Shown here: piece after piece, positions 26,181 to 37,200 of the stretch
How positions within the stretch are numbered: position 1 is the first letter of the stretch
Layout of the letters: each line of letters opens with the position of its first letter
Assembly: GCA_030068145.1 (NCBI GenBank)
Contig: JAPJBO010000184.1
Span: 186,001-250,000 of the forward strand
Length of the DNA stretch: 64,000 nt
Direction: 5' to 3'
Origin: Diplonema papillatum
Lineage: Eukaryota > Euglenozoa > Diplonemea > Diplonemida > Diplonemidae
Program-made: the position numbers and the translations under genes
The notes under the pieces: model-generated
The model's input: the letters and a program-made list of their open reading frames with translations, nothing else
Told to the model about the DNA's origin: nothing
Database searches by the model: none

Positions 26181-26703
26181 CCTTCTGTCCCCGGTTTCTT
26201 TTTCCCCTTGTGTGAAAGACATAGAGCGAAGACCAAAAAAAGAACCCGTTTTCACCGTTTTGTAGTGAGGAGCTCTATCGAACAGGAGCTTGTGCGAAAA
26301 AGTAGTGCGCGCTCGCTGCAGTGGATGACCGTTTCCGACGAGGGGCGCATGACCCTTGCGCTTGACCTGTGGGTTTCCTAGGAGGGGGCTTCGTCTGTGG
26401 GGGCTAGGAGAGGTCAAGAGTAGAAGGGAATTGGTACCCGGTATCTTCTTGTCTTCTGCCTGATCGGTGGGTTTCAACGAAGGCTCTCGCACAGCGCGCG
26501 TCCCATCAAAAGGGATAAAGGAAACCATTCCAACCTGAAGTTGAGCAGCTAGCGGACTTACGAACTGCAGGGATTCGTTTGGACGTACGTCCGCCGACGC
26601 CTATCAAAACGATCACATTCCGAGAGTTTTTTTCTCGAGAACTGGCCCCGGACCATTATGTTTTGGAAACAGGTGGTGCCAAACAGGTGCTCGACTGGTG
26701 TAC

Positions 26704-28078
26704 ATAAGCCCTCCTTTACGAACGAGACAACCTGCGGGGCATGAGTTGGCGCGAAGACTTGGCATCACAGCAGTCGGGCTTCATATCGCGTTCAAACCAA
26801 CACTACCAATATTATTAAAACTATCCGTCGTTCATAAAGCGATCAACTGGTTTACATGACCCTGAATTAGGAAAGAGACAACCTGCGGGGCATGAGTTGG
26901 CGCAACGACTTGGCATCGCAGCAGTCGGGCTGCATATCGCGTTCAAACCAACACTACCAATATTATCAAAACTATCCGTCGTTCATAAAGCGATCAACTG
27001 GTTTACATGACCCTGAATTAGGAAAGAGACAACTGCGGGGCGATGAGTTGGCGCAACGACTCAGCTTCGCATAAGTCAGCCGGCAGGTCGTCGCTGCGCC
27101 GCCCCGAGATTCGGGTGGAAGACCGAAAGGGAGGCACAAAGGCGCGTGCCGAGCGCGCCGCCTCCTCCGACACAGGCCGCAGCCGCGCCCGCGACACGTG
27201 CTCTGCGGGCGCCGAAGCCGCCGACGACAGCTACACCTACAGGTCCGAGCAGCAGCAGCCGATCTACCCCATGCTGCGGTGGAACTCGCTCGACAGCGGT
27301 ACAAAATAATCGGCTTCGACGACTCGGCTTCTCGTCGGGCTGCATACCGATTCAAGCCAACAGTACCAACATTCCAGTACTACTATTACCAAAGCCAAAG
27401 CTATCCGTCATTCATAAAGCGATCAACTGGTTTACATGACCCTGAATTAGGAAAGAGACAACTGCGGGGCGATGAGTTGGCGCAACGACTCAGCTTCGCA
27501 TAAGTCAGCCGGCAGGTCGTCGCTGCGCCGCCCCGAGATTCGGGTGGAAGACCGAAAGGGAGGCACAAAGGCGCGTGCCGAGCGCGCCGCCTCCTCCGAC
27601 ACAGGCCGCAGCCGCGCCCGCGACACGTGCTCTGCGGGCGCCGTAGCCGCCGACGACAGCTACACCTACAGGTCCGAGCAGCAGCAGCCGATCTACCCCA
27701 TGCTGCGGTGGAACTCGCTCGACAGCGGCCAGCCGCAGTACAAAATAATCGGCTTCGACGACTCGGCTTCTCGTCGGGCTGCATACCGATTCAAGCCAAC
27801 AGTACCAACGTTCCAGTACTACTATTACCAAAGCCAAAGTTATCCGTCATTCATAAAGCGATCAACTGGTTTACATGACCCTGAATTAGGAAAGAGACAA
27901 ACTGCGGGGCGATGAGTTGGCGCAGCGACTCGGCTTCTCGTCGGGCTGCATACCGATTCAAGCCAACAGTACCAACATTCCAGTACTACTATTACCAAAG
28001 CCAAAGCTATCCGTCATTCATAAAGCGATCAACTGGTTTACATGACCCTGAATTAGGAAAGAGACAAACTGCGGGGCG
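26704..28078 (+). repeat. Tandem array of promoter/first-exon modules upstream of gene 2
   Basis: The block GCGATCAACTGGTTTACATG ... TTAGGAAAGAGACAA ... ATGAGTTGGCGC recurs with the ATG at 26743, 26892, 27043, 27472, 27913 and finally 28079, the true start. The first is divergent. Copies at 27043 and 27472 carry about 85-90 codons of exon 1 (to KIIGFD), then switch to CGACTCGGCTTCTCG-type sequence, suggesting recombination at short homology. Short copies keep only the leader and a few codons. They could be alternative promoters, decoy first exons or debris. Confidence 0.85.
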
Positions 28079-28935
28079 ATGAGTTGGCGCGACGACTCAG
28101 CTTCGCATAAGTCAGCCGGCAGGTCGTCGATGCGCCGTCCCGAGATTCGGGTGGAAGACCGAAAGGGAGGCACAAAGGCGCGTGCCGAGCGCGCCGCCTC
28201 CTCCGACACAGGCCGCAGCCGCGCCCGCGACACGTGCTCTGCGGGCACCGGCGAAGCCGCCGACGACAGCCACACCGACAGGTCCGAGCAGCAGCAGCCG
28301 CAGCCCGAGATCTACCCCATGCTGCGGTGGAACTCGCTCGACAGCGGCCAGCCGCAGTACAAGATTATCGGCTTCGACCGCGAGCGCGACGAGTCGGGTA
28401 CCCCGCCGCCCCGCGCTTCCCACCCCACGACCCGCAGCGGCACCGCAAGCTCGTCAGCCGGCATCAGCACGCTCCCGTACTCAACCCCGTCGGGACCCCA
28501 ACACGCACACCAACCACACCACAACCCGCGGCCCGTTTCTTCGTCGCTGTCCGACCCCACGTCGCAGTCGGACTCCCGCAGCGGTACGCCGCCGGCGCCA
28601 CACCAGTTGATCACTGTCAAAGGCAAGCGGATAGTCGTCGATGTCGACGTGAACGTGAGCCCCGCCCGGAAGCCGAGCCGCCGGCACGCGCCCAGCGCTG
28701 AACCGGCCGTCAACATCGACGCGCGCGTGGCGCGGCTCGAAGAGCTGGCCCTCCGGCAGGCGGGGCACTGCGCGCCCGGCCGCGCCTCGCCGCCGCCCGA
28801 AGAGCAGGAGGCCATCCGGAGGGAGATCGAGGAGCTGAAGAAGCTGGTCCGCGAGCAGCACCAGCAGCAGCAGCAGCCGCAGCAGCGCGGGCCGGACGCC
28901 GCCGACGCGCCGAAGAACGCGCAGAGCGAGCAAAG
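28079..28935 (+). CDS. Gene 2, exon 1
   Basis: ATG AGT TGG CGC opens 285 codons plus two bases; donor GCAAAG|GTGTGT. Arg/Ser/Pro-rich, with YPMLRWNSLDSGQPQYKIIG near the middle, a VKGKRIVVDVDVNV stretch and a short coiled coil (EAIRREIEELKKLVREQ) before polyQ. This start is chosen because it is the only copy of the repeated module that stays open into the rest of the gene. Confidence 0.75.
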
Positions 28936-31155
28936 GTGTGTTTTGTGTGGTGGGTCAACTCTTCTGAAGGGAAGTGTCTTTAGAAGCCTTGATGTGAGTC
29001 AACTTTTCTGAAGGGATTGAGCTTTCGAAGCCTTGCTGTGAGTCAACTCTTCTGAAGGGAAGTGTCTTTAGAAGCCTTGATGTGAGTCAACTTTTCTGAA
29101 GGGATCGAGCTTTCGAAGCCTTGCTGTGAGTCAACTTTTCTGAAGGGATTGAGCTTTCATAGCCTTGCTGTGAGTCAACTTTTCTGAAGGGATTGAGCTT
29201 TCGAAGCCTTGCTGTGAGTCAACTCTTCTGAAGGGAAGTGTCTTTAGAAGCCTTGATGTGAGTCAACTTTTCTGAAGGGATTGAGCTTTCGAAGCCTTGC
29301 TGTGAGTCAACTCTTCTGAAGGGAAGTGTCTTTAGAAGCCTTGATGTGAGTCAACTTTTCTGAAGGGATTGAGCTTTCGAAGCCTTGCTGTGAGTCAACT
29401 CTTCTGAAGGGAAGTGTCTTTAGAAGCCTTGATGTGAGTCAACTTTTCTGAAGGGATCGAGCTTTCGAAGCCTTGCTGTGAGTCAACTTTTCTGAAGGGA
29501 TTGAGCTTTCGAAGCCTTGCTGTGAGTCAACTCTTCTGAAGGGAAGTATCTTTAGAAGCCTTGATGTGAGTCAACTTTTCTGAAGGGATCGAGCTTTCGA
29601 AGCCTTGCTGTGAGTCAACTTTTCTGAAGGGATTGAGCTTTCATAGCCTTGCTGTGAGTCAACTTTTCTGAAGGGATTGAGCTTTCGAAGCCTTGCTGTG
29701 AGTCAACTCTTCTGAAGGGAAGTGTCTTTAGAAGCCTTGATGTGAGTCAACTTTTCTGAAGGGATCGAGCTTTCGAAGCCTTGCTGTGAGTCAACTTTTC
29801 TGAAGGGATTGAGCTTTCATAGCCTTGCTGTGAGTCAACTTTTCTGAAGGGATTGAGCTTTCGAAGCCTTGCTGTGAGTCAACTCTTCTGAAGGGAAGTG
29901 TCTTTAGAAGCCTTGATGTGAGTCAACTTTTCTGAAGGGATCGAGCTTTCGAAGCCTTGCTGTGAGTCAACTTTTCTGAAGGGATTGAGCTTTCGAAGCC
30001 TTGCTGTGAGTCAACTCTTCTGAAGGGAAGTGTCTTTAGAAGCCTTGATGTGAGTCAACTTTTCTGAAGGGATTGAGCTTTCGAAGCCTTGCTGTGAGTC
30101 AGCTTTTCCTTTCCCGGGACCGCTTCCCGCGAGCTGCGGTGGGCTTCAAAGTGCGAACAGGTGGTATTCGAAAGACTCGTTTGCTTCTCGAGTCGCCCGC
30201 ATCACCCTCCTTCTGGTTGACTGGCTATGGCTATGTTGTACTGCTCTGGTTTTGACCGCATTGCACCGCTGCTGCTGTATGTGTGGTACCACCTGCTGTG
30301 TGTCCTCCTCGCGGTGCTCCAAGCTGTGTAAGGATACCACGTCCTCCTCGTGCTGCTGCTGTGTATGCATACACGCGACATGCTGCTATGTCCTTCTTGT
30401 GCTGCTGCTACGAGCACCCACGCTACCGTGCGTATGTCCTCCTCGTGGTGCTGCTGTGTGTGCATACACGCGTCCGATTCCCACAGTATAGTACTGTAGA
30501 AAATATCCCCACGGGGCACTGTCAAACCCCCCTGTTTTCAGGTGGCTAAAAATGTACACACGCCCAGCAGGAGTTCGCCGGTGCCGCCCCTTTCTGTCCT
30601 GACGTCTCAAAAGGCGTCCGTCGACGCTGAGCTGGCGATGATCAACGCGGTGCGCAAGTGCATGCTGTCCTGCAACGGCGCCGTGACGGCTTCGACCGCC
30701 GGCCCGGCGTGGCACCCGCACCAGAGCTTCCACGGCACGCAGCAGCAGCAGCCGCAGGCCGCGCCCGTGCTGAGGCCCGTCATTGCCCAGCCCGCCGAGG
30801 AGTCTGCGGTTAGCGAACAGCGCGTCTGGAGACACCCGCATCAAAGAGGAGGCGATCCCGCGTCGACACCCATGCTCAGTCCCGAGCCAGGCCTCCAGCC
30901 AGCTGTCGTCAGGCACGCGAACCAGCGAAGGTCGTCGGTTGCGTCCGCAGACCCTTCCCAGCCTTCGGACGGCAACAACAACAACAACACCTACGGCAGC
31001 TACTCCTACAACCACAACGCCGCAGCCGACCCGGGTTGCATGCCGCCTCCCGCGGGGAGCGAGAGCTTTCGGAACCACCCGCACGGCGTCCACGCCGGGG
31101 TTGGACCGTCCCTGCAGGGGAGGGGGCAGCAGCAGCAGCAGCAGCAGGCTATGTC

Positions 31156-31193
<38 letters not shown>

Positions 31194-31225
31194 CTATGTC
31201 CCAGCAGCAGCAGGAGGCTATGTCA

Positions 31226-31259
<34 letters not shown>

Positions 31260-34200
31260 CGATGTCCCAGCAGCAGCAGCAGCAGCATCAGACTATGTCC
31301 CAGCAGCAGCAGGAGGCTATGTCCCAGCAGCAGCAGCAGCAGCAGCAACAACAACAGACCATGTCTCAGCAGCAGCATCAGACTATGTCCCAGCAAGAGC
31401 AAGCTATGTCCCAGCAGCAGCAGCAGCTGCAGCAGCAGCAAGCTATGTCCCAGCAGCAACAACAGGCCATGTTTCAGCAGCAGCGGCAGCAGCCGCCGCC
31501 GCCGCCCGCCGACCCGCTGCGGCTCGAGCTCAACCAGGCGCTGTCCGAGCTGAACGCGTGCACCGACGACAACTTCGCGCTGCGGCGGCGCGTCGAGGAG
31601 CTGGAGTCGGCGCTTGGCGCCGACGACGCCCGGGCGGACCGAGAGCTGCAGCTCGCGGCCCACCGGGCGGCCGCCGCCGACGACGAAGCCGACCAGCTGC
31701 GGGCGGAAAACAGGACGCTGCGCGCGATGGTCGAAGGGCAGGCGGCACCCGACGACCCGCGTCGGCCGCCCAGCGAAGCAATCCGCGAGCTGCTGCGGGA
31801 GGCCGACGCGTGCCGGGCCGAGGCTGAGGCTGAGCGGCGCAGGGCCGAGGTGCTGGTGCGTGAGAATTCCGCGCTCAAAGCGCGGATTGAGCAGATCTCC
31901 GCCAGCTTCGCTGGAGGACGCGCAGAAGAGGAGTTGATTCGCGAGAATTCTGCGCTCAAAGCGCGGATTGACCAGATCTCCGCCAGCTTCGCTGGCGGGC
32001 GTGCAGAAGAGGAGCTGATGCGCGAGAATTCCGCGCTCAAAGCGCGGATTGACCAGATCTCCGCCAGCTTCGCTGGCGGGCGTGCAGAAGAGGAGCTGAT
32101 GCGCGAGAATTCCGCGCTCAAAGCGCGGATTGACCAGATCTCCGCGAGCTCCGCTGCGGGACGTCGCGCAGAAGAGGAGGAGTTGCTGCGCGAGAATTCC
32201 GCGCTCAAAGCGCGGGTCGCAGACTTCGCCTCCCTGCGCGACAGGGAGCAGACCGGCCACACCGCAGACCTCACCGGCAGAGCCGCGGCCGCGGAGAAGG
32301 AGCTGCTGGCGATGCGCAGCCGCCTCGCCACGGCCGACGGCGACCGCCAAGCGCGAGAATCCCTCGCCCGGGAGGTGGAAGCCCTGCGGGCTGAGCTGCG
32401 GGAGGCGGCGGGGCGAGTCACGCAGCTCACGTCGCAGGCGGAAAACGCGGTTTTGGACCGCGATGCGACCAGGCGGAGGACCGGCGACATCATCCGGCAG
32501 AAGGACGCCGAAATCGGCAGCCTCCGCGCGGAGCTCGAAACCGCCGCCGCCGCGCCGACGTGCACGGCGCCTGTGTCCGAGGACGGGAACCAGTGCTCCG
32601 CTGGTGTTGTCGCTTGCGAGGTGTGGGACGATATAGCGGCGTATGGGGTGGCCGGCGGCGAAGGCGAAATCCAGCGGTACGCAGCCCTGCTGCGCGACCG
32701 GGACCTCGAAAACAGGGCGCTGCGCGCGGAGATGGACCAGCTAGCCGAGGCTGCGGTGCATGAGGGCCACGCCGGTCTACGCGAGCGCGTCGCGTCGCTC
32801 AGCTGCCTCCTGCGCGACCGTGACCGGGCGCCCGGCCGCGCGTTTTCGGCGTCGTCGCTCGCGGAGTCCGCCCTGCACAACACCGGCAAGTCGGCGCCGC
32901 TGCAGCGGGAGGTCGAGCGGCTGACGGACCTGCTGCTGTCACACGCCCCGCGGGCCCTGCTTTCCGCGGGTATGCCCGGGGAAGGCCCCGGGAACCCAGC
33001 AAGTCAGAGCTCGTGCCCTCCCGAGCCCGCCCGGTACAACAGCATGGCGTCCCTCGTCAAGTCGACGGGGAGGCCGGACAGCGAGAACCCGTGCTCCCCC
33101 GTAGTCGTTCCGCCGTTGCGGTCGCTGGGAGCGCCGGGCCGCCCGCAGCAGCAGCAGCTGCGCCCGCTCGTCCAGCAGCAGACGCAGCCGCAGGCCGCGA
33201 GCTCGGGGCGGGCGCTGGAGCAGAGCGACCGGCTTGCATTGGAGGACCTGGCCTCGGGCGGGGAAGCGGGCGGGAAGAAGTCGGGGGCGAAGGGCGCTTC
33301 GCAGAGGGGCGACGCGAGCGCTGCAAGCTTCGCGACGACCCATAACAACAATGGGGGACACCCTGGGGACGATGTGCTGGACACGGCGTTCGTCGCGTCG
33401 CAGGTGACCACGGCCGCGGCGACGATGACGACTACGACGACCACCCTGACGACAGCGTCGGTGGTCTCCACGGGAACCACGTCGAGCGTCTCGACCGAGA
33501 GCTACCCGCGGACGCCGACGGCGGCGATGTCGCCGGACGTTACCGCGATGCTGCGCGAGAAGGACCGGCGGCTGCTCGAGGCCGCCCACGACATCAAGCG
33601 CCTGCAGCTGCGCCTCGCGGCCGCGGCCGACGGCGAAGGGGACGGCGACCTCACAGGGTCGCCCGCGGACCGATCGGCTCCGGACGTCGAAAGGGTATGC
33701 CTTTTTGCCCTTCTTTTTTAAGTACGAACAAATACCACACCCTACCCAATCCCAAGCACCCCCTAAACGCTCACAAGGTTTCACAACGGAGTGACACAAC
33801 ACCCGAAACGAGCTGCACCCTCTCACTTTTCTCAACCCCCCGCCATACTCAAGCCTCTCCGGTCAACCGGAGACTTTAAAATACCGACCTTCTAATCCAC
33901 AAATAACGCTATATATTGCGGGTTTGCCCTTCAATGTATTGTGCAGGCTACTGAGACGTAGGCAGCGTGTTTTGGTGGTTGATCAGAATTCCTTACCTGT
34001 ATATACACAGGGTAAATACAAGTGGGAAAACGTTCAACCGGCACGCACAAACAAAATGAAGCGCCTGTCTTTTTTTTTGTATAAGCGCCTGCTTTGGAGC
34101 CTTTGTTTGGAGGAAATGCTTGAGGAGACTGCCAGTTGCGAAGATCAAGGTAGTGTCGTACTCATCGGCACGCCGGCGATTCTCCACTACCGTAACATAT

Positions 34201-37200
34201 TCCAAGATCAAAGAAGGCGGGCGTGGATTGCGACAGGGGCTAGACACAGCCGTCCAGCGGGTACTGCATCCGGGAGAAGGACGTCGCCCTTGCAGTCAAC
34301 GCCGAGGAGCGGCCCTCCGCGATATTAGTAGGCTCCGAAAAGTCACACCGGTACAGTAGACACTAATAGTAACGCCATTCCAGTAAATAGTAACGCCATT
34401 ACTGTAGATACTCCGATGCTCCTAAAGGTCACGCGTGCGAGAACACCAGATATTTTTGGCGTGAGAATAGACTAGGTAAACTTTCTTCAAAACGTCATGC
34501 CAATGTGCGAAATCCTAAACGTCACGCACACAGCTCGAACAGCGGATTGCGGAGCTTGAAGCCGAACTCGCGGCCGTCGCGACTGAGTCCCTGAGTCCGG
34601 AGCAGCGGGCGAAGCGGCGGGCCGACGACAGGGAGCGCGTCGCCCTGGAAGAGGAGAAGGACTTCCAGCTCGAAGAAGCCTCGCAGAAGGTCGCCTACCT
34701 CGCGGCCGCCTGAGCAGGGACACCGGCGAGACAAAGCCGTACTGCGGGTACTGCATCCGGGAGAAGGACGCCACCCTTGAAGTCAACGCCGAGGACCTGG
34801 CGGCCCTCCGCGATAATAGTAGGCTCCGAAAAGTCACTCCGGCACAGTAGACACTAATAGTAACGCCATTATAGTATACAGTAACGCCAATACAGTAGAG
34901 CGTGCGAGAACACCAGATATTTTTGGCGTGAATAGACTACGTAAACTTTCGTCAAAACGTGAGAATATTAGGTACTCCTAAACGTCACGCCCACAGCTCG
35001 AACAGCGGATTGCGGAGCTTGAAGCCGAACTCGCGGCCGTCGCGACTGAGTCCCTGAGTCCGGAGCAGCGGGCGAAGCGGCGGGCCGACGACAGGGAGCG
35101 CGTCGCCCTGGAAGAGGAGAAGGACTTCCAGCTCGAAGAAGCCTCGCAGAAGGTCGCGTACCTCGCGGCCGCCCTGCGCGACGCGCAGCAGCGGCAGCAG
35201 CAGCAGCAACAGCAGGATTGCGACAGGGGCTGCTCGCTGTGCGGGGGCACCAGCGAGACAAAGCCGTACTGCGGGTACTGCATCCGGGAGAAGGACGCGA
35301 CCCTCGAAGTCAACGCCGAGGACCTGGCGGCCCTCCGCAGCGCGCGGGGCCCGGCGAGCAGCGACGACACGGCGGAAACGCGGCCTCACCGGCAGCTCGA
35401 AGACGAAGCCGAGATGCTCCGCATCAAGCTCCGGGCCGCGGAGGCCAACCTCGCCACGGCTGAGGTTGCCCTGCGGGACCACGGCCACGCGAACCGTCTG
35501 TCGGTATCGACAGCCGACGCTTACAACGCGACGACGTCAACCGACCAAATGGAGGCGCGGCTCGCCGCCAAGACCACGCAGTGCGAGCGCCTGAAGGAGC
35601 AGCTGGCGGCCGTCGAATCCGCGCTCGTGGGGCTCGAGGCAGAGGTGCGCGGCCTCCGCAAGGAAAAGGCATCCGACGGCAAAGCATCCGACCAGCTGCG
35701 GGTCGACCTCGCCGCGACGTCCGCCCGGGCCGAGGCGGCCGAGCGGCGTTCGGACGCGATCGAGCAGGAGATGCGGGTGATGGAATCGGATCGTCGAGCT
35801 GGAGGCAGCTCGACGCCTGAAGCTGAACGGTTGCGTGGGACCCTCGACGAGGTGCGGAAACGGGTGGAGGAAGAGCGCCGGGACAACGACAGGCTCAGAG
35901 GATCGCTGCAGGCGAGAGACGGCGACTGCGAGAAGGCAAAGTGTGAACTCGCGAGCGTGAAGGCCGAGGCCCACGAGGACCGCAGCGCCAAAAACTTCGC
36001 GGAGCGAGAATCAGCCCTGCTGCGGGAAGAGCTCTCGCAGGGTCGGAAGGCCGCCGACGCGGCATCCCTGCGAGCAGACCGGCTCGAAACGCAGCTTCGC
36101 GCCGCCGAAGCCGCGGCGCGGGACTCTGAGAACGAAGCGACGCGCCTTGAGCGGTTCCTCGACGACGCGAAGACAGACCTCCGGGCGCAGCTGGTGGACC
36201 TGCGGCAGAAGTCCGCGCAGGTGGCCGGGCTCGAAGCGAAGCTGACGACGGTGGACGAGGCGAAGCAGCGGCTCTCCCGCGACCTGACCGAAAAATCTAG
36301 CCGCATAGCCGAGCTGACCAGCCGCCTTGCGGCCGCGCAGGAGAAGGCGGAGGCGAAGGCAGAGGAGGCCACGAAGCTGGGCGCCGAGCTCTGCGCGAAG
36401 AGCGCCGAAGCCGGCGCCTCGCGTGGCGAAGCCGACCGCCTCCGCTGCCGCTGCGCGGGGTTCGAAGAGGAAGTCTTCGCGCTGAAGGGCAAGGTATCCG
36501 CGCTGCAGGCGACCGAGCTCGAGCTGCTGCAGCAGCGGGCCATCGCGGTGGAGCGGGGCGACGACGTCGAACGCGCCACGGGTGACCTCAGGGCTGCCCT
36601 CCAACGGCTGGAAGCCCAGGTGGAGGCGGGCAAGCAGGAGGAGTCGCGGCTTCGGTCGACCCTGGCCAGCTTGGAGGCAGAGCGGCAGGCCGTCGAGCTC
36701 GGGCTGGCGCAGGCGGAGACCGACAAGAACGCCGCCGACGAGGCCGCGCGGGGCTGGCAGAAGAAGTACGAGCAGAAGGTACCCCATTTCCCACCCCCCC
36801 CCTTTCTTTTTTTAAAACCGCCAAAATCCCGCGACAGCTCGCCGAAGGTGCCGGGATCGCCCGCCAAGTGGAGCTCCTGCGTGCGGAGATCTCGCGGGAG
36901 AGCTCGAAGAAGGCGCGCGAGTGCCGCGAGCTGAGCGCGGGTCGAGTTCCTGCAGGCGGAGGCCGACGAAGCGGCCGCGGCGCAGGTCGGGCTGCGGGGG
37001 CGGCTGCAGAAGAACCACGAGCAGACCAGGGCCCTCGCCGCCGAAAACGCGGCGCTGGTCCAGGAAACTGTCGCACATTCCACCGCTTCCGCCCAGCTGG
37101 AGGCAGAGAATAGACCCCCACTAGACACAATAGGATGCGCTCTCTAGATAAGTCGGACAGCCGGCAATATGCGAGACTCCAGCGAACTTTCACCCAGGGG

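Larger units (their letters stand above)
33695..34996 (+). other. Gene 2 intron 2 with pseudo-exons
   Basis: 1.3-kb intron holding an R4 copy (33915-34075), two partial copies of exon 3 (34223-34345 and 34534-34822) and short (TAGTAACGCCATT) repeats. Acceptor CGCCCACAG|C. Confidence 0.7.

Noticed and set aside
27472-27915. Independent 147-codon gene
   Set aside because: A truncated duplicate of gene 2 exon 1 joined to leader sequence; better explained as part of the module array.
30542-30570. Acceptor TTTTCAG at 30541 for gene 2 exon 2
   Set aside because: It gives the wrong phase after exon 1 and an early stop; CAG at 30570 restores phase. It could still be a separate transcript start.
30783-31827. 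Ser-rich and Ala-rich frames over the CAG tract
   Set aside because: Shadows of the polyglutamine frame, which alone continues through the long coiled-coil exon.
31223-32889. Leu-rich and Ser/Ala-rich minus-strand frames of 375-471 codons
   Set aside because: Antisense of biased G+C-rich coding exons; open because stop codons are rare in the complement.
35521-37128. 535-codon minus-strand Ser/Arg-rich frame
   Set aside because: Complement of gene 2 exon 3 and part of the intron; no family match and codon bias belongs to the plus strand.
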